The notes: a model not told the origin generated them from the sequence alone. A DNA stretch of 46,289 nucleotides from Candidatus Cyanaurora vandensis (GCF_013285555.1 NZ_JAAXLT010000099.1:1-46289); one strand, 5' to 3'. Numbered from the stretch's first letter, positions 1-9,254 are shown. Made by a program: numbers and translations.

Positions 1-86
1 CACATCCCTTGTTGGCCCATCGTAATTTTTTGGTGAGGTCTTTTTTATTTTCTCACTTTCACTAATCTTCAGCAATTAGGATGCAA

Positions 87-140
87 TTAATCGAGGTGCT
101 CTAACCAAACACAGAGAATTAACGTATCTATCACAATCAC
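87..140 (-). pseudogene. Possible remnant of a PIN-like partner gene of the AAA ATPase
   Basis: Two bases after the ATPase stop, on the same strand, a GTG opens a 17-codon frame reading VIVIDTLILCVWLEHLD and then a stop. The D-T-x-I-L-C-V-W-L pattern resembles, from memory, the start of PIN-like proteins often encoded directly behind RecF-like ATPases. If so, only the first strand and helix remain. The other frames run towards the window edge without a convincing start. Family assignment is an inference from 17 residues. Confidence 0.3.
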
Positions 141-141
141 T

Positions 142-1305
142 TTACTCGGCATGGTTCGCCTCATCCATTTTGGCAAGGCTCCTTTCTATTAATCCTTTTG
201 TTGTGAGTTCACCTAACAAGCCAGAAGCCATGAGCTTGGGCAGGTTCTCGATATCTTCAAGTAGGGTTAATTCGCTCTCTCCGGTTTGAGAATCACGGTG
301 AGCAACTACAACAAAAGGAGTCATCTGTGGGCCTAGAGCATCGAGTAGGGCGGGGTTATGTGTTGTAACAAGGATATCTATTTTACGTTCTCTACCAATA
401 TCACACAACATTTCCAGTAGCAAACCTGAGCGTGACGGATGTAAACCACTATCCACGTCCTCAATAATAAGTTGGCTTCCTTCCGGGCGGGTCAGGAGTG
501 CGGTTAAGATTCCCAGGAAACGCAGGGTACCATCGGACATTGCACGGGCATCAATAATCATCGCTTCTTGGTTGGGCCACTGTTCCTCACAATAAATCAT
601 GGCATCACTGCCAAGTCTACCTACAGGCTCAGCCCAGATTTTCTGAATATCTCGCTCTGGTAAGCGAGTTAAGTACTGGGAAAGAGTTGCCTCAACTTGA
701 ATTTTTCGTTCTATAGGTAGACCTGCCAAAACACTCGCAATATTGGAAGCATCATTTTCAAGCTTCTTATCTATACGAGAGAAGCCACGCATTTTAGTTG
801 GAACTGGATCTACAAGAAATATATTGATGAAGCGGTTATTGGGAAGACTAGAATCTTCTGTTGTCATTGAAACAGACAGAATAGACCGTGGATTATAAAA
901 GTCTACTCCATTAGAATTATCCTTGTATCCAAATCGGAACTTGTCGTTTTTATCATTAGTTATCTCATAAATACCTTCAGAAATTAAATACAGAGGTTCA
1001 GTATTCACAGTAATAATATACTTATAATTAGTATTCTCATCTTCAAATAAGACTTCTATTGTAAACTGTCTTCCTGGTTTTAAAGCAGCCCACTCGATAC
1101 CCCCACGAACTCCAGAGGTATTACTATCTCCACTGAGTGCATCCTCCAGTTTTATTCCCTGAGCTAGCCGCTGTAAAAAAGCTAGAGCATCTAACACGTT
1201 GGACTTGCCGCTAGCATTTGTCCCAATCAAGACCGTGAGCGGGTCGAAAAAAAGTTCAGCTTGACGAAAGCTCTTCCAGTTCTTTAGGGTGAGTTGTTTA
1301 AGCAT
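142..1305 (-). CDS. AAA ATPase of the RecF/OLD-like ABC-ATPase group
   Basis: A 387-residue soluble ATPase. Walker A is GTNASGKS at residues 28-35. A signature-like AMSDGTLRFLG lies near residue 258, and Walker B LIIEDVDSGLHP near 280 is followed by a D-loop and switch-type TTHNP, the arrangement of RecF/SMC-type head domains. Such stand-alone ATPases occur in DNA-repair, plasmid or phage-defence modules, often with a toprim or PIN partner, but the substrate cannot be read from sequence. The ATG is preceded by AGGAGAG at good spacing. It follows nusA on the same strand behind a hairpin terminator, so it probably has its own transcript. It is visibly AT-richer than nusA, which suggests acquisition. 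The ATPase fold is secure; the biological role is unknown. Confidence 0.8.
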   Translation of the reverse strand: MLKQLTLKNWKSFRQAELFFDPLTVLIGTNASGKSNVLDALAFLQRLAQGIKLEDALSGDSNTSGVRGGIEWAALKPGRQFTIEVLFEDENTNYKYIITVNTEPLYLISEGIYEITNDKNDKFRFGYKDNSNGVDFYNPRSILSVSMTTEDSSLPNNRFINIFLVDPVPTKMRGFSRIDKKLENDASNIASVLAGLPIERKIQVEATLSQYLTRLPERDIQKIWAEPVGRLGSDAMIYCEEQWPNQEAMIIDARAMSDGTLRFLGILTALLTRPEGSQLIIEDVDSGLHPSRSGLLLEMLCDIGRERKIDILVTTHNPALLDALGPQMTPFVVVAHRDSQTGESELTLLEDIENLPKLMASGLLGELTTKGLIERSLAKMDEANHAE

Positions 1306-1317
1306 GGAACTCTCCTG

Positions 1318-1346
1318 AAAAGGTGGGTTACACTCGGCAACCCACC
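1318..1346 (-). terminator. Hairpin terminator downstream of nusA
   Basis: On the minus strand, eight bases after the nusA stop, an 8-bp perfect stem (GGTGGGTT at 1322-1329 with AACCCACC at 1339-1346, 9-nt loop) is followed by four Ts. This is the form of a factor-independent terminator, though the T run is short. It lies just before the ribosome binding site of the next gene, so it could also act as an attenuator for that gene. Confidence 0.55.
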
Positions 1347-1353
1347 CCTAGAT

Positions 1354-2496
1354 TTACTGTTTCTTGTACTCGGAGACCTTTTTGATGTCTAGCTTCCAGC
1401 CCGTGAGCCGAGCGGCGAGGCGGACATTTTGGCCCTCTTTACCGATTGCCAGGGAGAGTTGGTCATCCGGGACAATGACGTGAGACTGACGGGCATCGGG
1501 GTCCACTAGAACCACCTCGACCACCTTGGCGGGGGAGAGCGCGTTGGCGATGTAGGTAGACGGGTCGGGGGACCAGCGGATGACGTCAATTTTTTCACCG
1601 CGCAACTCGGCCACCACCGCCTGAATCCTGGAACCCCTGGCCCCAATACAAGCTCCCACCGGGTCCACATCCCGTTCAAGGGTATCCACCGCAATCTTGG
1701 TCCGGGGACCGACGTTGCGGGTGGGCGGGTTAGCTTCGCGGGCGACAGCGACAATGCGGACAATCTCATCCTCGATTTCGGGGACTTCGTTGGCGAATAG
1801 GTAGACAACCAAACCGGGGTCCGCCCGTGAAACCGTCAGTTGGGGACCGCGCCTAGCCCCATCCCAGACTTTCTTGAGGAAAACTTTGAACACACCACCC
1901 GTGCGGTTGTAGGATTCGCCGGGGAGTTGTTCGGGTTGGGGGAGTTCGGCTTCTACTTCCGACTGACCGAACCCGCTGGTCACACCCATGATGACCGAAC
2001 GGCCCTCAAAACGGAGACTCCGCGCCTGGAGGACTGTTCCTTCAAGTTCGCGGAATTCCTCTTGGATGATTTTGCGCTGTTGGTCGCGCAATTGCTGGTT
2101 GAAGACCTGCTTGGTTTGGATCGCGGACATCCGCCCAAACTCAGATTTACCCGGTGTGACATCCACGACGACCACGCCCCCTGCTTCCGCTTGGGGTACC
2201 ACTTCGCGCACTTCCGTGAGACTGATCTCGTGGTCCTGGGTCGTTACATTTTCAACAATCGTCTTGGTCGAGAGGACCCGGAAACCCTCTTCATCTAGGT
2301 CTAGCTCGACTTCAAAGTTGTTGAAGTAATCTTCGTCGTAGGTGACATCGGATTCGCGATAGGTCTTGCGATAGCGTTCATAACCTTTTTTAAGGGCTTG
2401 GCGCAGGGCTTCCCCGACTGAACTAGCAGGCAAGTTGTTCTTCTTACTAATGGATTCAATCAGGGCATTCATCCCTGGTAACGGAACCATGGACAT
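1354..2496 (-). CDS. nusA: Transcription termination/antitermination factor NusA
   Basis: NusA binds RNA polymerase and nascent RNA and modulates pausing, termination and antitermination. The protein has the NusA N-terminal polymerase-binding domain (about residues 1-130), an S1 domain (about 150-220), KH1 ([15 protein letters not shown] near 280-294) and KH2 ([19 protein letters not shown] near 348-366). It ends soon after KH2, without the acidic C-terminal repeats of enterobacterial NusA, as is usual in cyanobacteria. The start at 2496 is an ATG with GGAGAA eight bases upstream; an in-frame TTG at 2514 would overlap the rimP stop but has poorer signals. It is probably cotranscribed with rimP. 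The usual next genes, ylxR and infB, are absent here. Confidence 0.95.
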   Translation of the reverse strand: MSMVPLPGMNALIESISKKNNLPASSVGEALRQALKKGYERYRKTYRESDVTYDEDYFNNFEVELDLDEEGFRVLSTKTIVENVTTQDHEISLTEVREVVPQAEAGGVVVVDVTPGKSEFGRMSAIQTKQVFNQQLRDQQRKIIQEEFRELEGTVLQARSLRFEGRSVIMGVTSGFGQSEVEAELPQPEQLPGESYNRTGGVFKVFLKKVWDGARRGPQLTVSRADPGLVVYLFANEVPEIEDEIVRIVAVAREANPPTRNVGPRTKIAVDTLERDVDPVGACIGARGSRIQAVVAELRGEKIDVIRWSPDPSTYIANALSPAKVVEVVLVDPDARQSHVIVPDDQLSLAIGKEGQNVRLAARLTGWKLDIKKVSEYKKQ

Positions 2497-2510
2497 CAGT
2501 TTTTCTCCAT

Positions 2511-2984
2511 TCAATTGTGCGGAATTATCTGAACACTGGCGATTTCAACAAGGGGGAAGGTGACGACTCGACCCTGGACGGTGATGGCTAGTTGACTTTC
2601 ATCTCGTCTCAGTAGGGTTCCTTCCCAGATTTTTTGACCGTTGAGCAAACCGTAACCCGTAACCCGTACTGGGAAGCCCCGAAAAGCAGTGAATTCCCGG
2701 TCTGTGGTCAGTTTGCGGTCAATCCCCGGACTCGATACTTCCAGGATATAAGGACCCGAGAACCAATCCACCGTTTCAAGTTGGGCCTCCAATAACCCAC
2801 TTAATTGTCCACAGTCGTCAATGCCCGTGGGTTGTTCCCGGTGACGAATATCCACCCGGAGTGTGGGCGGTTGGGTATGGGTTTTATAAAAAACCCCGAC
2901 CACTTCCAGCCCCAAGCTATCGGCTAGGGTCTGGGCACACGCAGTGACCAAAGCAATCAGTTGACTGGTGGTGGAAATGGTCAT
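2511..2984 (-). CDS. rimP: Ribosome maturation factor RimP
   Basis: RimP helps late assembly of the 30S subunit. The sequence shows the alpha/beta N-terminal domain with LGLEVVGVFYK and LRVDIRH, the conserved DDCGQLSGLLEAQL segment and the family hallmark YILEVSSPGIDRKL, followed by the SH3-like C-terminal domain (FPVRVTGY, GTLLRRD). The ATG at 2984 gives 157 residues, a typical length; an upstream TTG at 3008 is less likely. The gene precedes nusA by 14 bases, the widely conserved rimP-nusA pair, and is divergent from ubiX. Confidence 0.92.
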   Translation of the reverse strand: MTISTTSQLIALVTACAQTLADSLGLEVVGVFYKTHTQPPTLRVDIRHREQPTGIDDCGQLSGLLEAQLETVDWFSGPYILEVSSPGIDRKLTTDREFTAFRGFPVRVTGYGLLNGQKIWEGTLLRRDESQLAITVQGRVVTFPLVEIASVQIIPHN

Positions 2985-3068
2985 AAAAATAGGGGCCGAC
3001 ACCCCCAACGCTTACAATTCCACACTAGCACGAGTTTTGAGCAACAATGGACCAGAGGTGTAATCGTA

Positions 3069-3695
3069 ATGAATCCACGACCCATTGTGCTTGCCATCTC
3101 CGGGGCTTCGGGGATGCTCTATGCGGTGCGCTGTCTGAAGTTTTTACTCCAGGCTGATTTTCATGTTGAACTGGTCTGTTCCAAAGCTGCCTACTTGGTC
3201 TGGCGCGATGAAATGGAAACCACTGTACCCCAGAATTTGATTGATCAGGGTGATTTCTGGCGCGACCAGACCCAGACCGATGCGGGGAAACTCATCTGTC
3301 ACGGATTTGCTAATGTGGGCGCGACGATTGCTAGCGGTTCTTATCGCACCCAGGGGATGCTCATCGTCCCATGCAGTATGTCCACTGTGGCGAAACTGGC
3401 CCACGGCTTGAGTTCGGACCTCCTGGAGCGGGCGGCGGATGTGCAATTGAAAGAGGGCCGCCGGGTCGTCGTCGTCCCCCGCGAAACGCCCTTCAGTGTG
3501 ATCCATCTCAGGAATCTGTTACTACTGGCCGAAGCCGGAGTACGAGTCGTGCCCGCGATCCCCGCCTGGTACCAAAAACCCCGGACTATTGAGGAGTTGG
3601 TGGATTTCGTAGTTGGTCGTGCCCTAGACCAGTTAGATATTGACCATGCCCTGTTTGACCGTTGGCGGGGGATTTGTGCTAGGCCTGAGGCTTAG
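3069..3695 (+). CDS. ubiX: Flavin prenyltransferase UbiX
   Basis: UbiX attaches a dimethylallyl group to reduced FMN to make prenyl-FMN, the cofactor of UbiD-type decarboxylases in quinone synthesis. The 208-residue protein has the FMN-binding SGASG near residues 11-15, PCSMSTVAKLAHG near 101-113, VVPRETP near 136-142 and VVPAIPAWYQKP near 160-171, all family hallmarks. The ATG at 3069 fits the conserved N-terminus MNPRPIVLAISGASG; the frame extends upstream but without homology. It is divergent from rimP, and the next small gene starts within a few bases of its stop. Confidence 0.93.
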   Translation: MNPRPIVLAISGASGMLYAVRCLKFLLQADFHVELVCSKAAYLVWRDEMETTVPQNLIDQGDFWRDQTQTDAGKLICHGFANVGATIASGSYRTQGMLIVPCSMSTVAKLAHGLSSDLLERAADVQLKEGRRVVVVPRETPFSVIHLRNLLLLAEAGVRVVPAIPAWYQKPRTIEELVDFVVGRALDQLDIDHALFDRWRGICARPEA

Positions 3696-3698
3696 CCC

Positions 3699-4118
3699 GT
3701 GGCGGAAACCGTAATGAGCGAAGACTTTACGAAGACGGCTGAAATCCAAGAGGAAGTAATACGCGCCCATGCCCAGATAGAGCGGTTGAACACTCTGGTG
3801 GAAGAGCTAGGTGCCATGTTTGATGACCTAGAGCAACAGACCAACCAGCAGATCCCGGCGTGGTGGAAAGCTCATCGGCCCCTAGCCAAAATTCGTGAGG
3901 AGCTAGAAGGCTGGTTGCCACCCCGAATATTGAAGCTAGCTCAGGACAAGCTACAGCGCGGGCCGTACAGCCAAGAGCGACAGGTTAGACCGAAGCAACG
4001 ACCCAACCAGCTTGATTGGGCCATGCCCCCTTACCGAAACTCCAGCTTTACTGCTGAACGAGGAAAATCTCGTTGCGCTGACTGCGGTTGCTCTGGGAGT
4101 CCGTCGCCACCAGGGTAA
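3699..4118 (+). CDS. Small charged helical protein of unknown function
   Basis: I do not recognise this 139-residue protein. Residues 10-90 are rich in Glu, Leu, Ala and Gln (EEVIRAHAQIERLNTLVEEL), suggesting a coiled coil. The last 40 residues are basic and low in regular structure, with Cys residues in a C-x2-C-x-C pattern. The GTG at 3699 has GAGG eight bases upstream and lies three bases after the ubiX stop; an ATG at 3714 is the alternative. The 3' end runs 71 bases into the tail of the convergent SLH gene, so the last ~24 codons are antisense to it and the true end is uncertain. Confidence 0.45.
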   Translation: MAETVMSEDFTKTAEIQEEVIRAHAQIERLNTLVEELGAMFDDLEQQTNQQIPAWWKAHRPLAKIREELEGWLPPRILKLAQDKLQRGPYSQERQVRPKQRPNQLDWAMPPYRNSSFTAERGKSRCADCGCSGSPSPPG

Positions 4119-5397
4119 TCCGGTAACGGGTGCCACGGGGCAGGATCGTTGTTGGTTGGAGACTGATGGCAAAATAACCATCGGAGTCCGCCTGGATCTG
4201 CCGATTCAACACCTGCTGAGATAACCCGAGGGGTCCGGCAATACTGGTGAAGGCATCGGCTTGAATTTGGACTTGGGCATTGGGAGCGGTGCGGCCCTCA
4301 ATGCGGGTTGGTAGGGTAATCGTGTCGTTCGCGGTGTAATTGGTGATTTGGGGGAACAGGTCGGCTTGGTCGTTATTATTGCCCCCGTTGTTGTTACCAC
4401 CCTCGACAATGACGATACGGCGGTTGGCTTCACGAGTAATCGACTGACTACCGGTTTGCCGGAGGGTCACGAAAACACGGGCATTATTACGGGTCTCGCC
4501 TCGACGGACCACATAGCGGCCCTCATAGGTCCCGTTCTCCACTTCTTCCATCGGTAGGTCACGGGCTACCCCCTCAATCGTGAAGGTCCCAGTGGCGCGA
4601 GTACTGCCTTCAGCCCGGATTACCACTTCTTCACCCGGTTGCAGCCGACCGGGAGTGCGGATGGTGACGCGCTCTAGGGTCAGGCGTTGGTTCGGGCGGT
4701 CTTCATACTGGTCTTGATTGTTCTGATTCTGGTTGTTATTGCGACCATCCAACAAACCGATGGTCAAAGGGGGCAACTGTCCACCAACGCGACTAATCGT
4801 TTGATAGGTCAGGGCGGCGACTTCCCCACGGGTGGCGAGACTATTGGGTTCGATGAGCCCTGCGTCGGGGTAGTTGACGATGATGCGGGCAGCGGCAGCG
4901 CGGCTGACACTATCTCTGGCCCAATCGGGGACCGCACGGGCATCCCGATAACTGTTGAGGGCATTGGGGTCAGCTTGGTCTCGTTCTTTGAGGGCCTTGG
5001 CGAGAATGACGAGGGATTGAGCGCGGGTAATCTGGTCCTCAGGGCGGAAGGTTCCATCTGGGAACCCGGTTACTAATCCTGAATTACTGACCGCCCGGAT
5101 CGCACCAGAAGCCCAGTAGTTATTGGGTACGTCTCTAAATTGCTGAACGCCACCGGAAGTCGTGGAGAGGTTGAGAGCTTTGACGGCAATTGCGGCAAAC
5201 TGAGCGCGGGTAATGTAACTATTGGGCTGAAAGGTGCCATTCGGAAAACCCCCAATGATGCCACGGGAGGCCAGGGTATTGATGTAAGGCTCCGCCCAGT
5301 AACCCTGAGTGTCATCAAAATTCTGAGCCAAGCTCGGGGCACTGAAACCCAAGAGAACAGCTAACCCCAGGGCATTCCCCAGCAGTTTGTAAGACAT
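4048..5397 (-). CDS. Secreted protein with three SLH domains
   Basis: A 449-residue envelope protein. A Sec signal peptide ends near the ALA-type site SLAQ (about residue 25). Three S-layer homology domains follow at about 26-76, 86-137 and 150-202, each with the GFPDGTF/GFPNGTF or YPDAG turn and the I-T-R motif; these bind peptidoglycan-linked secondary polymers in cyanobacteria. An Asn/Gln-rich linker (about 218-235) precedes a beta-rich domain (about 240-333), a second Asn/Gly linker and a final Ig-like domain. There is no OprB-type porin barrel, so it is probably a surface or periplasmic linker protein. AAAGGAG lies upstream of the ATG at 5397. It is convergent with the preceding small gene. 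Confidence 0.88.
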   Translation of the reverse strand: MSYKLLGNALGLAVLLGFSAPSLAQNFDDTQGYWAEPYINTLASRGIIGGFPNGTFQPNSYITRAQFAAIAVKALNLSTTSGGVQQFRDVPNNYWASGAIRAVSNSGLVTGFPDGTFRPEDQITRAQSLVILAKALKERDQADPNALNSYRDARAVPDWARDSVSRAAAARIIVNYPDAGLIEPNSLATRGEVAALTYQTISRVGGQLPPLTIGLLDGRNNNQNQNNQDQYEDRPNQRLTLERVTIRTPGRLQPGEEVVIRAEGSTRATGTFTIEGVARDLPMEEVENGTYEGRYVVRRGETRNNARVFVTLRQTGSQSITREANRRIVIVEGGNNNGGNNNDQADLFPQITNYTANDTITLPTRIEGRTAPNAQVQIQADAFTSIAGPLGLSQQVLNRQIQADSDGYFAISLQPTTILPRGTRYRITLVATDSQSNRSQRNEIFLVQQ

Positions 5398-5598
5398 TTT
5401 CAACTCCTTTATTTCAAAATTTTCTTTCAGTCATTATGAGATAAATAGTCCGCTAGGACCTCTACCTCAATGCAGACCTACGTATCTTCACGTTTTTTCG
5501 GCAGTTAAGCTAGGTATAGAAGCGTATAAACCCCTGCGGGAGCGCGTAAGTTGGCAACAGCATGAAGGTTTCAAACGCGAGAAGTTAAAAAATCAAAA

Positions 5599-6567
5599 CT
5601 ACGGCTTGCGCTGGATCGCCGTGATAATCGCCCGGACTTCCTGGGTGCCCTGAGATGCTTTGAAGTGCCAGGGGGCGGGGAGTTTACCCTTGAGGATCAT
5701 CCGTAGGCCGAGGGGGACTAGACTTAGTAGCCCTGGTAGGCTGCGCCCACCATTGCCTACTACTTGCAGACCAAATTTACTTTCGTCAATCCAACCCCCT
5801 TCTTTAACCAAGTCCACCAAGGTATGACGGTGGCGTAGGGGCGTGGATTCAACTAGGTCCGGGGTCTGGAGGATCGTCTGCTTGATCTCGGTAATCCGGT
5901 TTAGGGGTTGTACGCCCACCGGACAGACTTCATTGCAATTGAAACAGCGCGTGCAGTCCCAGGCGAAATTTGGCTGAGTATATTGTTGAATGCGCTCTTG
6001 AGTGTGGTCGTCCCGGTTGTCCGCAAGCAACCGTTGAGCCTTGGCGAGGGCATGGGGACCGACAAAGTTCTCATCCCCAACCACGGCATTGCATTCGGAA
6101 TAACAGGCCCCACAGAGGATGCAGTTAGCGGCGGCTTGGAGTTTGGCGCGTTGGGCAGGGGTTTGGAGAGATTCGCGCTCTGGGAGGTTGGTGGTACTCA
6201 CCGTCGGGTCCACCCGTTTAAGCCCCGCCCAGAATTTACCCATGTCCACCACGAGGTCACGAATTACAGGTAGATTGCCCAAGGGCTGGATCGTAATTTG
6301 TCCGTGGCCTTCTTCTAGCTCATCACCAATCAGGTTGTGACAGGCTAGGATCGCCCGCCCGTTGACCCGCATTGCACAGGAACCACAGATGGCGTTGCGG
6401 CAGTTGCGACGGTAGACCAGGGTACCGTCTTGCTCCCACTGGATTTTATTGAGGACATCAAGGACGGTATTGCCCGCCTCACACTCCACTTCATAGGTCT
6501 GGTAGGTGGGGCGGCTGGTGCGGTCGGGTTGTCTGCGGATACGGATGGGGACTTTCATGGTAAACAT
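5599..6567 (-). CDS. sdhB: Succinate dehydrogenase/fumarate reductase iron-sulfur subunit
   Basis: This subunit carries electrons from the flavoprotein to quinone in respiratory complex II. The 322-residue protein has a plant-type 2Fe-2S domain with Cys56, Cys61, Cys64 and Cys76, then two ferredoxin-type motifs, C149-x2-C-x2-C-x3-C159 and C205-x2-C-x2-C-x3-C215-P, for the 4Fe-4S and 3Fe-4S clusters. Length and cluster spacing match cyanobacterial SdhB. The flavoprotein and any membrane anchor are not in this window. The gene is divergent from the cytochrome oxidase operon across a 209-bp intergenic region that must hold both promoters. A second ATG lies at 6558. Confidence 0.93.
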   Translation of the reverse strand: MFTMKVPIRIRRQPDRTSRPTYQTYEVECEAGNTVLDVLNKIQWEQDGTLVYRRNCRNAICGSCAMRVNGRAILACHNLIGDELEEGHGQITIQPLGNLPVIRDLVVDMGKFWAGLKRVDPTVSTTNLPERESLQTPAQRAKLQAAANCILCGACYSECNAVVGDENFVGPHALAKAQRLLADNRDDHTQERIQQYTQPNFAWDCTRCFNCNEVCPVGVQPLNRITEIKQTILQTPDLVESTPLRHRHTLVDLVKEGGWIDESKFGLQVVGNGGRSLPGLLSLVPLGLRMILKGKLPAPWHFKASQGTQEVRAIITAIQRKP

Positions 6568-6741
6568 TATAGTGGCTTACCCTAAAACCCTTAGGGAGCG
6601 TATACACACCGTCCCCGCCCTCGCCCAGGCTCAATCCTGTAAATTTTATGAATTGTTCTTAATTTTCTAAAGTAACCCAGAAGAAATAGCAAAATCTACT
6701 AGTTTTTTCAAAGGACAACCGATAGCGTTGAAAGGAGAATG

Positions 6742-6810
6742 ATGTTGGTTCGCAGTAGCAACCACGGGAGTACTGGATGGATGTCGGTAAAGTTACAACA
6801 CGGGTCGTGA
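6742..6810 (+). CDS. Possible 22-codon leader ORF overlapping the coxB start
   Basis: An AAAGGAG ribosome-binding sequence (6731-6737), stronger than the one serving coxB, sits before two consecutive ATGs (6739, 6742) that open a frame ending at 6810, inside coxB in another frame. The peptide (MLVRSSNHGSTGWMSVKLQHGS) has no recognised feature. If translated, it could couple or tune coxB translation. It may equally be chance. Confidence 0.25.
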   Translation: MLVRSSNHGSTGWMSVKLQHGS

Positions 6811-7598
6811 GTGCCCTTTTCGGTGTCGCAATCATCCTCATCAGTATTTGGTACGGCGGGAATAGTGGTTTGTTGCCCGTCGAGGGCTCCGAGGAATCGC
6901 GGATGATTGATAGCTTATTTCGCACCATGCTCATTATTGCCACCGCTATCTTTCTCTTTGTGCAGGGGCTTTTAGTCTATTCACTGTTCAAGTTCCGGCA
7001 GAAACCCGGCGATACGACCGATGGTCCGCCCATTCATGGCAGTATCCCGCTTGAAGTGCTCTGGACAGCGATCCCCACGGCTCTTGTTCTCTATGTCTCG
7101 ATCCTCAGCTATGACGTGTCCGGTAAACTGGCGGTCGGCGGTTCGGGGGGCCTGGGTTGCTCCGTAGATTGTCCCTTGGTTGAACAGGTCGCCAACCCCA
7201 CAGGCAAGGAACTGATTGTTGATGTGATTGCCCAGCAGTACGGTTGGACCTTTCAGTACAGCGGCTACAGCACCGAGGTGGGCGAGATGCACATCCCGGC
7301 GGGCCGCGAAGTCATCGTCAATCTGAAGTCCAAAGATGTCCTCCACGCCTTCTGGGTGCCCGCTTTCCGGGTGAAGCAAGACATTATCCCTGGGCGGATC
7401 ACCCGGCTCAAGTTCACCGCCACCAAGACCGGGGAATACCCGTTGCGTTGTGCCGAGTTGTGCGGGGCCTACCACGGGATCATGAACTCCGTGGTCTATG
7501 TAGATGAACCCAAAGCTTTCGAGGCGTGGGTCAACAAAGAACTTGCGGTCAAAACTGCCCAGGTAGCTCGTGTTCCCGCTCCCCTCGCCCTTAAATAG
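6777..7598 (+). CDS. coxB: Cytochrome c oxidase subunit II
   Basis: Subunit II takes electrons from a soluble donor through its binuclear CuA site. The protein has hydrophobic segments at about 9-27, 46-72 and 92-112, then a cupredoxin domain. The CuA ligands are visible: His190 (DVLHAFWVP), Cys225, Glu227, Cys229, His233 and Met236 (CAELCGAYHGIM). The YGWTFQY aromatic electron-entry segment is also present. The 273-residue length is typical, and there is no fused cytochrome c domain. GGGAG lies six bases before the ATG. It is first in coxB-coxA-coxC, with the coxA ribosome binding site overlapping its stop. Confidence 0.95.
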   Translation: MDVGKVTTRVVSALFGVAIILISIWYGGNSGLLPVEGSEESRMIDSLFRTMLIIATAIFLFVQGLLVYSLFKFRQKPGDTTDGPPIHGSIPLEVLWTAIPTALVLYVSILSYDVSGKLAVGGSGGLGCSVDCPLVEQVANPTGKELIVDVIAQQYGWTFQYSGYSTEVGEMHIPAGREVIVNLKSKDVLHAFWVPAFRVKQDIIPGRITRLKFTATKTGEYPLRCAELCGAYHGIMNSVVYVDEPKAFEAWVNKELAVKTAQVARVPAPLALK

Positions 7599-7608
7599 GA
7601 GTTTGACC

Positions 7609-9236
7609 GTGCAGATTACCGACAACCAATTTATCCAGGAGCCGCCCCAGGATTGGCGCACGTACTTCACCTTTTGCACGGACCACAAGGTGATTGGCAT
7701 TCAGTACATGGTCACTTCCTTCGTGTTGTATCTAGTCGGCGGCTTCCTAGCGATGCTGATCCGGGCGGAACTGTTGACCCCAGACTCAGACGTCTTCCCG
7801 GAGCCCGGTGTCTATAACGGGGTCTTCACGATCCACGCCACGATCATGATTTTCCTGTGGCTGATCCCGATGTTGGCGGGTTTCGCGAACTACCTAATTC
7901 CCTTGATGATTGGGCGCGGGACATGGCTTTCCCCCGCATCAATGCCGTTGCTTTTTGGATGATCCCGCCTGCTGCCGTGCTGTTGATGTCGAGTTTCTTC
8001 TTTGGTCCGGCCCAAGCGGGGTGGACCTCCTATCCGCCCTTGAGTATGGACCCGGCGACCCTGATTGGTCAGTCGCTCTGGCTCTCCAGCGTGATCTTGC
8101 TCGGGACTTCCTCGATCCTGGGGGCAATTAACTTCGTCACGACAATCTGGGAAATGCGCGTCCCTAGCATGGGAATCTGGCAGATGCCGCTCTTTGTCTG
8201 GGCTATGTTTGCGACCTCAATTATTATTTTGGTGGCAACGCCAGTCCTGACGGGGGCTTTATTATTGTTGTCCTTTGACCTGTTGATGGGGACGGTCTTT
8301 TTTAATCCGACTGGGGGAGGCGACCCGGTCCTTTATCAGCATATGTTTTGGTTCTACTCCCACCCTGCGGTGTACATCATGATCCTGCCCGGTATGGGTC
8401 TGGTCTCGGAAATCCTCCCGGTTTACGCCCGTAAGCCAATTTTTGGGTACCGCGCCATTGCCATTTCGAGCATGAGCATTGCGGTCTTGGGCTTCATTGT
8501 CTGGGCGCATCATATGTTCACCAGTGGGACCCCGGAATGGATGCGAATGTTCTTTATGATTACCTCCATGATCATTGCCGTCCCCACGGGGATCAAGGTC
8601 TTTAGCTGGGTGGCGACGGTGTGGGGCGGGAAGTTGCGGCTCACCCCGGCGATGCTTTTTGCGATGGGCTTTGTATCGATGTTCGTGGTGGGCGGCTTGA
8701 GCGGGGTCATGCTCGCCTCAGTGCCGATTGACATCCACGTCACTGACACTTACTTTGTCGTGGCCCACCTGCACTACGTCCTTTTTGGCGGGAGTGTGTT
8801 TGCGGTCTACGCCGGGGTCTACCACTGGTTCCCTAAGATGACCGGGCGGTTCCTCAATGAGTGGTGGGGAAAGGTTCACTTTTACTCGACCTTCATCGGG
8901 TTTAACCTGTGCTTCTTGCCGATGCACAAGTTGGGTCTGTTGGGGATGCCCCGGCGGGTGGCGGCCTACGACGCGAGTTTCTTAGATCTCAACGTGTTGG
9001 TGAGTACTGGCGGTTTCCTGTTGGGGGTCTCGACCCTGCCCTTCCTGGGGAACGTCATTTATAGTTGGTTAAAGGGACCCCGGGCGACCGGGAACCCTTG
9101 GGAAGGTTTAACCTTGGAATGGACGACCCCCTCCCCGCCCCCGGTGGAGAACTTTGAGCGGTTGCCCGTCCTGACGGTCGGTCCTTACGATTACGGTCAC
9201 GCGGGCCGCGACCCGTCTGAGATTGTGCGCCATTAA
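7609..9236 (+). CDS. coxA: Cytochrome c oxidase subunit I, interrupted by a one-base frameshift
   Basis: The catalytic haem-copper subunit of the terminal oxidase. Translation starts at GTG 7609 (AGGAG seven bases upstream) and reads 102 codons to PLMIG. The rest of the protein (ARDMAFPR onward) is in the next frame. Adding one G to the GGG at 7912-7914 restores a 542-residue CoxA. Ligands visible: His76 for the low-spin haem (FTIHATIM), the YSHPAVY segment with the cross-linked His and Tyr, the CuB pair WAHH, and the two haem His in VAHLHYV. HPAVY with the preceding Tyr-Ser, instead of HPEVY, marks the A2 type. The D-channel Asp (RDMAFPR) and K-channel Lys (TGIKVFSW) are present. With everything else intact, a sequencing error is likely; a recent mutation is the alternative. 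Confidence 0.9.
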
Positions 9237-9254
9237 TTTTAGGGAGTCTCTTTA

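Noticed and set aside
1840-2298. Long plus-strand open frame opposite nusA
   Set aside because: It is antisense to conserved NusA domains, has no ribosome binding site and has low-complexity composition from codon shadowing.
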